Source of the DNA: Acidimicrobiia bacterium
GTDB lineage: Bacteria > Acidobacteriota > Vicinamibacteria > Vicinamibacterales > UBA2999
Assembly (NCBI GenBank): GCA_016871255.1
Contig: VFZH01000007.1
Span: 1-54,590 of the forward strand
Length of the DNA: 54,590 bases
Reading direction: 5' to 3'
Each line of letters begins with the position of its first letter. Position 1 is the stretch's first letter. Shown here piece after piece: positions 8,334-15,934 of this stretch. The notes under the pieces are model-generated. The model was not told the origin of the DNA. It did not search any database and saw only the letters and a program-made list of their open reading frames with translations. A program made the position numbers and the translations under genes.

Positions 8334-9044
8334 GTGTTGAGCCCAATCCTCGTAAGGCCCGTGCGCGAGCAGCTCGAGCACGACAAGGTCATCCGCCTGC
8401 TGCAGGCGAAGTACAAGCGCAAGCACGACGCCAGGATCAATCCCGGAGCTCAGCAGGACGCGCCGGTCGGTTCCGGCCCCATGCCCCTGTTTCCCGACGT
8501 CGTGTTGCACGAGAACGACTCGTCGAAGAAGGTGGCCGGCGTCGTCGAAGTCGAGACCTCCGAGTCGGTCAACCACCTCGAGGCGTCGTACCAGTGGGCC
8601 GGGTTCGGGCGTCTGCGTGTGCCCTTCCATCTCTACGTGCCCGCCGCGTCGGTCGAAGGTGCCCGGCGGCTGTGCACGGAGCTCCAGATACCCGTGGCCG
8701 AGCTGTGGGCGTACCACGCAGTCGGTGAGGAGATCCGCTTCACGCTGATCCTCCGCGCCGCCCAGCCGGCGGAGACGAAGTCGCGGGCAAGTACGACTGG
8801 ACGTCGGGCCGCACGGACCCGGCCGGCCGCGGCCGCGCGCAAGGCGCCCGCGAGGAAGGCCGCGACCCCGCGGAAGGCCGCGAGCGGGCGCAGGACCACG
8901 GCCGCCCGGAGCGCCCGTCGGTCAGGGGCCGCGAAGAAGGCCACCTCTTCACGCGCGACACGCGCGACAGGGGCGGCCGCGAAGAAGCGTCCGGCGGCGA
9001 CGCGCGCTGCGAAGATCCGTCGCGGTGCCACCAAGCGAAAATAG
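8334..9044 (+). CDS. conserved domain with a histone H1-like basic tail
   Basis: 236 aa from the GTG at 8334 (TTG 8337 is an alternative). Residues about 1-145 form a globular domain: LVRPVREQLEHDKVIRLLQAKYKRKHDARINPG, then FPDVVLHENDSSKKVAGVVEVET, then VPFHLYVPAASVEGARRLC. The D...EVE arrangement after a strand recalls the core of PD-(D/E)XK nuclease folds, but the lysine is missing, so catalysis is doubtful. Residues about 150-236 are low-complexity Ala/Lys/Arg (AARKAPARKAATPRK, GAAKKATSS), like bacterial histone H1 or AlgP tails, which bind DNA or RNA non-specifically. It is followed at once by a second unknown gene. Function unknown; nucleic-acid association is inferred. Confidence 0.7.
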   Translation: MLSPILVRPVREQLEHDKVIRLLQAKYKRKHDARINPGAQQDAPVGSGPMPLFPDVVLHENDSSKKVAGVVEVETSESVNHLEASYQWAGFGRLRVPFHLYVPAASVEGARRLCTELQIPVAELWAYHAVGEEIRFTLILRAAQPAETKSRASTTGRRAARTRPAAAARKAPARKAATPRKAASGRRTTAARSARRSGAAKKATSSRATRATGAAAKKRPAATRAAKIRRGATKRK

Positions 9045-9048
9045 CCTC

Positions 9049-9699
9049 GTGCCGTTTCTCAGGGTCCTCAGGGACAAGCGCGGCTACGAAACCACCTACC
9101 TCATGGACTACGGACGCGAGGGCGCCCGCCAGCGCTCGCGCGTGTTGTACGTGTTCCGGTCGCCACCCGGCCTTCGCGTGGGACGGCAGGTGCTCGAGGG
9201 CGACGTGCGCCGCGAGATCGAGACGGCGCATCCGGAGATTGCGTTTGACTGGCGTGCCGTCTTCGCCGATCGACAGGTCATCGAGACCAGGGATGTCCGT
9301 CGCCCGCGGCGGCGGCGGGAGGCGGACAGCGACGAGCCTGCCGCCGCCCCCGCGCCTGCGCCGGACGCCGCCGACAGCCCGGCTCCAGCTTCAGCGGGTG
9401 CCCAGGGTTCCGGGGTTCCGGCCGCCATCGAGGGCGCCACCGATGACGAGCGCCTGGCCTGGCTGCGTGGGTGGTACCCGCGGCTCCACGCCCGCGTCAC
9501 GGCACTGCACGATCCCGCTCGGCGCGAGGCGCTGACCGCCCTGGCCGAACGGCTGAATCCGGACGGCTGGGCGCAGGAGGTCGATCTGGCCACGCACCTC
9601 CACGAGGCCGGCGTGGCGCTCGAGCGGCTCTCGCGTGTGCTGACGCGCCGCCGCCAGCGGCGACGGGCGGCGGGGCCCGGCGCACCAGGCGCGCGCTGA
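9049..9699 (+). CDS. uncharacterised protein, partner of the H1-tail gene
   Basis: 216 aa from the GTG at 9049, four bases after the previous stop; a GTG at 9025 would overlap that gene. An N-terminal domain (PFLRVLRDKRGYETTYLMDYGREGARQRSRVLYVFRSPPGLRVG) is rich in charged and aromatic residues. It is followed by the basic patch RRPRRRREAD, a Pro/Ala linker (PAAAPAPAPDAADSPAPAS) and an alpha-helical C-terminal domain (ERLAWLRGWYPRLHARVTAL). The N-terminal look is of a small RNA- or protein-binding beta domain, but I do not recognise a family. The tight spacing indicates joint function with the upstream gene. Confidence 0.65.
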   Translation: MPFLRVLRDKRGYETTYLMDYGREGARQRSRVLYVFRSPPGLRVGRQVLEGDVRREIETAHPEIAFDWRAVFADRQVIETRDVRRPRRRREADSDEPAAAPAPAPDAADSPAPASAGAQGSGVPAAIEGATDDERLAWLRGWYPRLHARVTALHDPARREALTALAERLNPDGWAQEVDLATHLHEAGVALERLSRVLTRRRQRRRAAGPGAPGAR

Positions 9700-9736
9700 C
9701 CGGGTCCGCAGGGCCGTGACCGAGCCCGTAGAGCCG
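9697..9736 (+). repeat. two imperfect 20-bp tandem repeats
   Basis: Two adjacent 20-bp units (9697-9716 and 9717-9736) match at 16 of 20 positions (TGACCGGGTCCGCAGGGCCG versus TGACCGAGCCCGTAGAGCCG). The first contains the TGA stop of the upstream gene, and the last base of the second begins the GTG start of the next. It looks like a small tandem duplication of the gene junction. Confidence 0.6.
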
Positions 9737-10389
9737 TGACGGATCTGCTGGGGGCGGCTGCGCTGCGTCTCGCGGACCTGGGACCCTGGGCGCCGCTGCT
9801 GTATGTCCTGCTCTACGCGGTCGCGACCGTTGCGCTCGTGCCGGGCACGGTCCTCACCCTGGCGGCGGGCGCGCTGTTCGGGTTCTGGCAGGGAGCCCTG
9901 GTGGTCTTCTCTGGTGCCACGGCCGGGTCGGCGCTCGCCTTCGGCGTCGCGCGGACGCTGGGCGCGCGCCACGTGAGCCGGTGGCTGTCCCGGGATGCGC
10001 GGTTCGGCGTGGTGACCGGCGTCGTCGCGGACGGCCGCGCGGCGATCGTGATGCTCCTCCGGCTGTCGCCGATCGTCCCGTTCAACCTTCTCAACTACGC
10101 CTTGCCGCTGGCGGGCGTCCGTTTCCGCGACTTCCTGCTGGGGTCGGTCGGCATGGTCCCCGGCGTGGCGCTCTACACCTACTCCGGGGTGGTCATCGGC
10201 GACGCGGCGCGTGTGCTCGCGGGCGCCAGCGCGCCGCGTGGTCCGGCCTACTACGCGCTCCTTGCGGCCGGCCTGCTGGCCACGGGGGTGGCCGTGGTCG
10301 TCATCGCGCGGGCGGCGCGTGTGCGACTCGGGACACGCCGGGGCACCGCCGGGGGCGGCGGCGGGGATCAGGCGTCCGCTCGCAGGTAG
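9736..10389 (+). CDS. TVP38/TMEM64 (DedA-superfamily) membrane protein
   Basis: 217 aa with about five hydrophobic segments: LLYVLLYAVATVALVPGTVL, LTLAAGALFGFWQGALVVFSG, then the signature FNLLNYALPLAGVRFRDFLLGSVGMVPGVALYTYSG, and a C-terminal helix ALLAAGLLATGVAVVVIA. The conserved GALFGFWQGALVV...G.tAGSALAF and R.SPIVPFNLLNY motifs place it in the VTT/SNARE-associated family of inner-membrane proteins, linked to lipid scrambling or flipping. The GTG start lies at the end of a short tandem repeat. It converges on rpiB, with a 22-bp overlap of the 3' ends. Confidence 0.88.
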   Translation: MTDLLGAAALRLADLGPWAPLLYVLLYAVATVALVPGTVLTLAAGALFGFWQGALVVFSGATAGSALAFGVARTLGARHVSRWLSRDARFGVVTGVVADGRAAIVMLLRLSPIVPFNLLNYALPLAGVRFRDFLLGSVGMVPGVALYTYSGVVIGDAARVLAGASAPRGPAYYALLAAGLLATGVAVVVIARAARVRLGTRRGTAGGGGGDQASARR

Positions 10390-10829
10390 CGGCGCTCGAT
10401 GTCGAGCACCTTGTCGAGACGACGCTGGTGGCGCGCCTCTCCCGAGAAGGTCGCACCCAGGAAGACGTCGGCGATCTCGCGCGCCACGGCGACGCCGATG
10501 ACGCGGGAGCCGAGGCAGAGCACGTTCAGGTCGTCGTGCTCGACCGCCTGGTGGGCCGTGTAGGCGTCGTGGCACACCGCGGCACGGATCCCCGGGATCT
10601 TGTTGGCGGCGATGGAGACGCCGGCGCCGCTGCCGCAGACGATGATGCCGCGGTCCGCCCGGCCGTCGCGGATCGCGCTGGCCACGGCCACGGCGCTGTC
10701 GGGGTAGTCCACCGGAGCGTCCGAGTGCGTACCGAGGTCCAGAATCCCGTGCCCGCGGCCGCCCAGGTAGGTGGCCAGATCCTGTTTCAACTCGAACCCG
10801 GCGTGGTCGGCGGCCAGCGCTAGGCGCAC
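10368..10829 (-). CDS. rpiB: ribose-5-phosphate isomerase B
   Basis: 153 aa, normal for RpiB. It begins LALAADHAGFELK and includes DLGTHSDAPVDYPD, the phosphate/active-site loop VCGSGAGVSIAANKIPGIRAA with the catalytic-type Cys, and the end DDLNVLCLGSRVIG. It interconverts ribose 5-phosphate and ribulose 5-phosphate in the pentose phosphate pathway. The GTG at 10829 is chosen because homology begins there. The 633-aa ORF containing it is a shadow of the divergent VWFA gene. A -10-like TATACT lies 33 nt upstream. Confidence 0.93.
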   Translation of the reverse strand: MRLALAADHAGFELKQDLATYLGGRGHGILDLGTHSDAPVDYPDSAVAVASAIRDGRADRGIIVCGSGAGVSIAANKIPGIRAAVCHDAYTAHQAVEHDDLNVLCLGSRVIGVAVAREIADVFLGATFSGEARHQRRLDKVLDIERRYLRADA

Positions 10830-10862
10830 GATGGGATCCGCAGGATTTCCATCGAAGATGGC

Positions 10863-10882
10863 AGTATACCGCCTGCTATACT
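10863..10882. promoter_or_regulatory. dyad with back-to-back -10 elements, rpiB / VWFA gene
   Basis: AGTATA, an 8-nt spacer and TATACT form an inverted repeat that places TATACT on both strands. On the plus strand TATACT (10877-10882) ends 7 nt before the VWFA gene ATG, so the transcript would begin at or next to the start codon (leaderless). On the minus strand TATACT (10868-10863) would give rpiB a leader of about 27 nt. No strong -35 is seen for either. Confidence 0.5.
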
Positions 10883-10889
10883 GGCGCTC

Positions 10890-12200
10890 ATGACAAGACC
10901 CGCCGCACTGGTCCTGGCTGCCGCGCTCGCGCAGCTGGTTGTCGGCCCCCTTGCCGCCCGGCAGGCGCCTGCCGGGGGACAGAGCCAGGAGGGTGTCGTC
11001 GCCCCCCAGACCGGGGGGCAGGCGACGTTCCGCGCGGCGGTCAACCTGGTGACGACGGACGTCATCGTGCGGGACGGTCGCGGTCAGTTCGTGGCGGACC
11101 TGAAGGGCAGCGACTTCGCGGTCTTCGAGGACGGGGTCGCGCAGGACATCGCGTCGGTGGTGCTGATCCACGGGGCTCGCGTCTTCAACATGCAGGCTCC
11201 GCCGCCGCCGCCCGTGTCCGAGGGCATCATCCTGCCGCCCGTGAAGCCGGTGAGCGACGCGGCCGGCCGCATCTTCGTCTTCTTCGTGGACGACCTGCAC
11301 CTCACGTTCCGCGAGACCGCGCGCACGCGCGATCTCTTCAAGCGCATCCTGAAGAACCTGCTCCACGACGGCGACATGTTCGGCATCGTGTCCACCGGGC
11401 CGTCCTCGCTGTCCATCCAGTTGACCTACGACCACAAGGTTCTGGAGGAAGCCATCAGCCGCATCACCGGTGACGGGCTCAAGCCGAGCGACATCATGCA
11501 GCAGCAGCAGGGCCCGAACGGACCGATGGAGCTGCGCTACCGGTCGCACGTGGCGTTCAAGACGGCGTTCGAGCTGGTCAAGAATCTGGAGCGCATCAAC
11601 AACCGCCGGAAGGCCGTCATCTACGTGAGCAGCGGGTACGATTTCAACCCGTTCGAGGTCTCGCGCCTGCGGCAGGAGCAGGAGCGGTTCGGGGGGGCGG
11701 GCAGCACGACGGACCCGACCACGGGTGAGCCGCAGGACCGGCTGACGCCGTTCTCCAGCCGGACGCCGGACCAGAGCGGCGCCCAGTTCGCCGACACCGA
11801 CCTGGCCATCGAGCTCGCCGAGTTGGCGCGTGCGGCCAACCGGGCCAACGCCACGCTCTACACGATCGATCCCCGTGGACTCGTGGCCGGCATGGACCTC
11901 GATGAGGAGATCGAGCCGCGCGACTGGGACGTCTACGTCCGCAAGACGCAGGACAGCCTGCGCACCCTGGCCGAGCTGACCGGCGGCATCGCGGTCGTCA
12001 ACCAGAACGACTTCGATCGGGCGCTGAAGCGGATCGACGCCGAGACCAGCGACTACTACGTGCTCGGCTACTACTCGAGCAACCCGGATCCGCTGCGCCG
12101 CAACCGCCGCATCGAGGTGAAGGTGCCCGGGCGCGAGGGCCTCGACGTCTGGGCGCGACGGGGGTACTCGCTGCCCGAAGCCGGGGCCACACCCCAGTAG
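10890..12200 (+). CDS. secreted VWFA-related protein of the acidobacterial type
   Basis: 436 aa. An N-terminal signal peptide (LVLAAALAQLVVGPLAARQAPA) is followed by the segment VNLVTTDVIVRDGRGQFVADLKGSDFAVFEDGVAQDI, the hallmark of the 'VWFA-related Acidobacterial domain' family. A von Willebrand A-like fold follows: FVFFVDDLHLT as a metal-site strand, KAVIYVSSGYDFNPF, and TLYTIDPRGL. The end (SDYYVLGYYSSNPDPLRRNRRIEVKV) is the usual terminal beta-sandwich. It is probably exported and binds another protein or cell-surface ligand; the exact role is unknown for the family. It converges on the LysR regulator. Confidence 0.9.
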   Translation: MTRPAALVLAAALAQLVVGPLAARQAPAGGQSQEGVVAPQTGGQATFRAAVNLVTTDVIVRDGRGQFVADLKGSDFAVFEDGVAQDIASVVLIHGARVFNMQAPPPPPVSEGIILPPVKPVSDAAGRIFVFFVDDLHLTFRETARTRDLFKRILKNLLHDGDMFGIVSTGPSSLSIQLTYDHKVLEEAISRITGDGLKPSDIMQQQQGPNGPMELRYRSHVAFKTAFELVKNLERINNRRKAVIYVSSGYDFNPFEVSRLRQEQERFGGAGSTTDPTTGEPQDRLTPFSSRTPDQSGAQFADTDLAIELAELARAANRANATLYTIDPRGLVAGMDLDEEIEPRDWDVYVRKTQDSLRTLAELTGGIAVVNQNDFDRALKRIDAETSDYYVLGYYSSNPDPLRRNRRIEVKVPGREGLDVWARRGYSLPEAGATPQ

Positions 12201-12216
12201 TGCGGGCGCGGGCGGC

Positions 12217-13134
12217 TCAGCTGCGCCGCCGATGGGGCGCGAACCGCAGCTTCGGGCGGATCGTTTCAAACACGGCCATGACCTCGGAGACCGCCCGCGG
12301 CAGGCGGCTCATCTTCGGGTAGATCCAGCCCGTCTCGCGGATCAGCTCGGCCCCCGCCACCCGGCTGTGGAACAGCTGGTGCGCGGCGATGTCCGCCGCG
12401 ACGGCCTGATACGGCACGATCCCGATGCCGAGGCCCGCGCGCACCATCGCCTTGATGATCTCCACGTTTTCGGTTTCCATCACGATCCGCGGTTCGATCT
12501 GCGCCTGCAGGAAGAAGGCGTCGATGACCCGGCGCGTGTTCGATCCACGCTCGAAGAGGATGAACGGCTGCCGCGCGAGATCGGCCGCCGTCGGCCGCCG
12601 GACGCTGGCCAGCGGGTGTCGCGGCTCCGCGACGATGAGCAGCTCCTCCTGCAGCAGCGGCACCGACGTCAGGTCGGGTGACGCGATCGGCAGCGTCAGC
12701 ATGCCGAGGTCGGCCAGGCCTGCGCGCAGCTCGGCCACGCACTTGTCTGCGCTGCCGCCGGTGACCCGCACCTCGATCTTCGGGTGCAGGCGGCGCAGCT
12801 CGGCGAGCAGGACCGGAAACACGTACAGGCAGACCGTCATCCCCCCGACGAGGCGCAGCGTGCCGCGCGGCGACTGGTGCCGCTCGCCGATCTCGGCGAG
12901 CGTGTCGTGCACGTCCTGGGAAATCCGGTGGCTCAGCTGGAGCAGGGCGTCGCCGGCTGGCGTAATCCGTACCCGGCGCCCGATCCGGTGAAAGATCTCT
13001 TCGCCGAGCTCGTCTTCGAGCAGGAGCACCTGCCGGCTGATTGCCGACTGCGACACGTGCAGCTTCCGGCCGGCGGCCGTGAAGGAGCCGGTTTCCGCGA
13101 TGGCGCTGATGATCTCGAGCTGGCGGAGGTGCAC
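12217..13134 (-). CDS. LysR-type transcriptional regulator
   Basis: 305 aa. The N-terminal winged helix-turn-helix (LRQLEIISAIAETGSFTAAGRKLHVSQSAISRQVLLLEDELG) is canonical LysR, followed by a linker helix and a periplasmic-binding-protein-like effector domain (GTLRLVGGMTVCLYVFPVLLAELRRLHPKIEVRV). It resembles CysB/CbbR-type regulators, but the ligand cannot be told. It starts at GTG 13134. A near-perfect 24-bp dyad lies 25 nt upstream, suggesting autoregulation. The upstream neighbour in the same direction is a tiny Cys/His protein, a possible target; the VWFA gene is convergent and less likely to be one. Confidence 0.92.
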   Translation of the reverse strand: MHLRQLEIISAIAETGSFTAAGRKLHVSQSAISRQVLLLEDELGEEIFHRIGRRVRITPAGDALLQLSHRISQDVHDTLAEIGERHQSPRGTLRLVGGMTVCLYVFPVLLAELRRLHPKIEVRVTGGSADKCVAELRAGLADLGMLTLPIASPDLTSVPLLQEELLIVAEPRHPLASVRRPTAADLARQPFILFERGSNTRRVIDAFFLQAQIEPRIVMETENVEIIKAMVRAGLGIGIVPYQAVAADIAAHQLFHSRVAGAELIRETGWIYPKMSRLPRAVSEVMAVFETIRPKLRFAPHRRRS

Positions 13135-13158
13135 GGCGCGAGATTACATGCGCGCGGT

Positions 13159-13182
13159 GCATGGGCTCAAGTGAACCCATGC
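13159..13182. promoter_or_regulatory. LysR-type operator dyad
   Basis: GCATGGG-c-TCA-ag-TGA-a-CCCATGC is symmetric at every position except one pair (c/a) and the central two bases. It lies between the stop of the small upstream ORF and the regulator's GTG. Such interrupted dyads are the recognition and activation sites of LysR regulators. The position fits repression or autoregulation of the regulator itself. Confidence 0.65.
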
Positions 13183-13203
13183 GGCCAGGTGGGGTCCCGC
13201 CGG

Positions 13204-13416
13204 CTATCCCAGGCGGTTCGCGGGAGTGAAGGCGACCGGTGCCGGTGGACGTCGATCGGGAGCCACCGTGTGGTTGCGCCGGTGGCCGTGGGTGGCGCAG
13301 CGCACCCCTTTCTCTTCGACGTACGAGAGCTCCCGACTGGTCGCGAGTTCGCGATACCGTCCGATGACGCATCCGCACGTCAGCGTCGCAAACCCCAGCA
13401 GCCGGACCAGACTCAT
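13204..13416 (-). CDS. small Cys/His-containing protein (70 aa)
   Basis: From the ATG at 13416: MSLVRLLGFATLTCGCVIGRYR, then ELSYVEEKGVRCATHGHRRNHTVAPDR. A strong Shine-Dalgarno (GGAGG, 8 nt before the ATG) decides the start and supports expression; the longer 110-aa ORF has no such site. The N-terminus is a short hydrophobic segment with a CGC that could be a membrane anchor or lipoprotein-like signal. The C-terminal half has a C-x2-H-x-H pattern that might bind metal. I do not recognise a named family. It lies upstream of the LysR gene in the same direction and may share its regulation. Confidence 0.5.
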   Translation of the reverse strand: MSLVRLLGFATLTCGCVIGRYRELATSRELSYVEEKGVRCATHGHRRNHTVAPDRRPPAPVAFTPANRLG

Positions 13417-13657
13417 GGCTCGTACCTCCGTTAGCGACGACTGCAATTCCGGTGCCGCGTGCACCCCAGGAAGCGTCGCGCGTCCAGACAGGCGTGAACC
13501 GGTCCAGATGTGCGGCGTCGTGCGGAATCGGCTCACCGGCGCACGCGCCGAAGGTGTGTCCGTTCGACACCTGGCCTGTGTAGGAACTTCAACATTCCGA
13601 TCCGGTCTTCAAACGTTTGGATCCTCCAGTCGGCGAACATCGGTTAACCTCAGGCGC
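13417..13657. other. intergenic region with two dyads, divergent small gene / M20 peptidase
   Basis: Contains AGGTGT-(9 nt)-ACACCT at 13552-13572 and the palindrome CAAACGTTTG at about 13611-13620. GTTAACCT about 7 nt before the M20 ATG could serve as a -10 element. These look like operator or promoter elements. No gene is seen. Confidence 0.35.
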
Positions 13658-14908
13658 ATGCGTATGTTCGCGGGCGTGCTCGCGCTTCTGCTGGCCGCTC
13701 GCCTGGCCTCCGCCCAGACGCCTGAGCCGGACATCGGGACCCGACTGCTCGCCGAACCGGACGTCCGGGCGGCGCTCGATGCGGCGCGTGACGCTGAAGC
13801 CCGCACGCTCGACGATCAGGTGCGGCTGTGTGCCGTGCCGGCGCCTCCGTTTGCCGAAACGGATCGCGCTCGCCTTCTGGCCGAACTTCTGCGGGGATCC
13901 GGGGTGGAGCAGGTGCGGCTGGACCGTGTGGGCAACGTCATCGGTGTGCGTCCGGGCCGCGCGGCGCACCCCCATCTCGTGCTGAGCGCGCACCTCGACA
14001 CCGTGTTTCCTGCCGGTACGCCGGTGGACCCGGTCCGCGAGGGCGACACGATCCGCGGCCCCGGCATCGGCGACAACTGCCGGGGGCTGGCGGTACTCGT
14101 GGCGGTGGCCCGCGCGCTCGAGGCGGCGCGCCTGTCCACGCAGGGCACCATCACCTTCGTGGGAACCGTCGGGGAGGAGGGCCTTGGGGACCTGCGGGGG
14201 GTCAAGGCGCTGTTCCGCGAGTCGCTGCAGGGGCAGGTGGATGCGTTCGTGGCGATCGACGGTGCCGGCGTGGCCATCACGAACGCCGGCGTCGCCAGCC
14301 GCCGGTACCGGGTCACCTTCCGTGGCCCCGGGGGGCACAGCTATGGTGCGTTCGGTGTGGCCAACCCGGTGCACGCCGTCGGGCGTACGATCGCGTTGCT
14401 GGCTGACGTCGAAGTGCCGAGGAGGCCCAGGACCACGTTCAGCGTCGGTCGGGTCGGTGGCGGCACCTCGATCAACGCCATCGCCTCGGAGGCCTGGATG
14501 GAAGTCGATCTCCGGTCCGAGGACCCCGCCGCCCTCGGCAAGCTGGTCGAGGCGTTCGAGGATCAGGTCCGGAGGGCGCTGGCGGCCGAAAACGCGCGCT
14601 GGGCGCAGGCAGGTCGCCTGACCGTGGAACTGAATGTGGTGGGTGACCGGCCCGGTGGAACGACGGCCCGCGGGTCTCCGGTCGTCGTGGCGGCAGAGGC
14701 GGTGACAGCGGCCCTGGATCTGCCGGTGCTCGTTCGCGAGGGCTCGACGGATGCCAACCTGCCGATCAGCCTGGGTATTCCGGCGGTGACGATCGAAGGG
14801 GGAGGCTCGGGAACCGGCGCGCACACGCTCGACGAAACCTTCCGCACGACCGACGCGTGGCGCGGCACGCAGCGCGCGCTCCTGCTGGCCCTGGCGCTCG
14901 TCCGCTGA
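13658..14908 (+). CDS. secreted M20-family metallopeptidase
   Basis: 416 aa from the ATG at 13658. A signal peptide (RMFAGVLALLLAARLASA-QT) precedes a M20/M28-type catalytic domain. Zinc ligands appear in order: SAHLDTVF (His and Asp), IGDNCRGLAVLV (bridging Asp), GEEGLGDLRG (catalytic Glu and ligand) and a C-terminal His in GTGAHTLDE. The inserted dimerisation domain starts near YRVTFRGPGGHSYGAFG. It probably acts as an exported di-/tripeptidase or aminoacylase-type hydrolase. The track's 560-aa ORF begins too early; the extra 144 residues overlap regulatory DNA and are not protein-like. Single gene, convergent with fkbM. Confidence 0.9.
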   Translation: MRMFAGVLALLLAARLASAQTPEPDIGTRLLAEPDVRAALDAARDAEARTLDDQVRLCAVPAPPFAETDRARLLAELLRGSGVEQVRLDRVGNVIGVRPGRAAHPHLVLSAHLDTVFPAGTPVDPVREGDTIRGPGIGDNCRGLAVLVAVARALEAARLSTQGTITFVGTVGEEGLGDLRGVKALFRESLQGQVDAFVAIDGAGVAITNAGVASRRYRVTFRGPGGHSYGAFGVANPVHAVGRTIALLADVEVPRRPRTTFSVGRVGGGTSINAIASEAWMEVDLRSEDPAALGKLVEAFEDQVRRALAAENARWAQAGRLTVELNVVGDRPGGTTARGSPVVVAAEAVTAALDLPVLVREGSTDANLPISLGIPAVTIEGGGSGTGAHTLDETFRTTDAWRGTQRALLLALALVR

Positions 14909-14977
14909 TCGCAGGCGCCAGCCTTTCTCGCTGACCTGCTCCAACGGTCTTCAGGCGTGCCAGAGGCCGACCCGCAT

Positions 14978-15763
14978 CTAGCCCGGGGCCTGGGCACCGG
15001 GCACCCGCTGGAAGGTGCTGTACTCGTCCCAGGGTCCGGCTGGCCGAAGACCGTGAAGCGCCATGACCTCGTTCACAAGCGCTTCGACCCCGGGATGAAT
15101 CCGTTCGTGCAACTCGATCACGGCCATCTGAACCCGGTTGAGCCAGTCATTGTCCTCCCCTGAGAAGAGCCCGAACTCGCTGCCTTCGATGTCCATCTTC
15201 AGAAGGTCGATGCGCGGGAGCCCGCAATGGGCCATGAGGTCGGGCATGCTGATCGTCGGGACCGCGCCTTGGGTCCCCTCGGCCGCTTCCTTCGCAACGT
15301 ATCCCCACGTGGTGGAATGCTGAGGTCGCGCAACGGCCGCGTAGCTCCCGCTCCGTGGCCAGATCGCGGCCTCTACGATCTTGACCTGGGGCACCCCGCT
15401 CAAGTTGCGCCGCAGCATGGCCACGTTCTCGCGCTCGAACTCCACAGCTACGATCCGGCTGAGCGGGAAACGAGAGGCCAGCGCCAGCGACGCCAGACCG
15501 ATGTTCGCTCCGGCATCGACGATGAATTCGGGCGCGACGTGTACCGGAAAGTCCGCCGCGCCCTCGACTGCAATCTGCCAGAGGGATAGCGGATCGGCGG
15601 TCCGGTTCCGCAGCAGGATCGGCTGATGCCATTCCGGGAGACGCACGAGCGTTGTCTCGCCCGCTCGGCCGGCCCACAACGCCTGCCGCATCCGATAGGC
15701 CAGCCACAGGCCACGCACGCCGTACCGTTTCACCAGCGCGCGACACAGCTGACGGGTATTCAT
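14978..15763 (-). CDS. FkbM-family SAM-dependent methyltransferase
   Basis: 261 aa from the ATG at 15763; in-frame GTGs at 15775 and 15787 are alternatives. Core signatures are FIVDAGANIGLASLALASRFP (SAM-binding motif I), IVAVEFERENVAMLRRNL and IDLLKMDIEGSEFGLF, typical of FkbM methyltransferases that O-methylate sugars or small metabolites. It stands apart from the exopolysaccharide cluster by about 29 kb. It has slightly lower GC than its neighbours by eye and no co-directional partner, which might reflect transfer. The substrate is unknown. Confidence 0.87.
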   Translation of the reverse strand: MNTRQLCRALVKRYGVRGLWLAYRMRQALWAGRAGETTLVRLPEWHQPILLRNRTADPLSLWQIAVEGAADFPVHVAPEFIVDAGANIGLASLALASRFPLSRIVAVEFERENVAMLRRNLSGVPQVKIVEAAIWPRSGSYAAVARPQHSTTWGYVAKEAAEGTQGAVPTISMPDLMAHCGLPRIDLLKMDIEGSEFGLFSGEDNDWLNRVQMAVIELHERIHPGVEALVNEVMALHGLRPAGPWDEYSTFQRVPGAQAPG

Positions 15764-15934
15764 GGTGCGTTGCACGGATTCTTGCACGGATCACCATCGC
15801 CGACCCGCACAGCTGCGGCCTGACGTGCACGGCAGACAGGTGGCTTCCGCTCTGCCAGCTGGCCCGGCGAGAAGATGAACCGGGGTGGATTCTCCGGACA
15901 GACGCCGATGGAGAGTCCAACCCGGTTCGCTTTC

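Noticed and set aside
13589-14944. Long minus-strand ORF opposite the M20 peptidase (and similar ones at 2438-4045, 39640-40920, 20434-21771)
   Set aside because: High-GC genes leave long open antisense frames. Their products are rich in Arg/His/Gly/Pro with no domain pattern, while the other strand encodes a recognised family.
15788-15934. Possible tRNA or structured RNA between fkbM and the membrane-protein gene
   Set aside because: Some inverted words are present (ccgg...), but there is no T-loop GGTTCGA, no anticodon arm and no CCA end in the right spacing.
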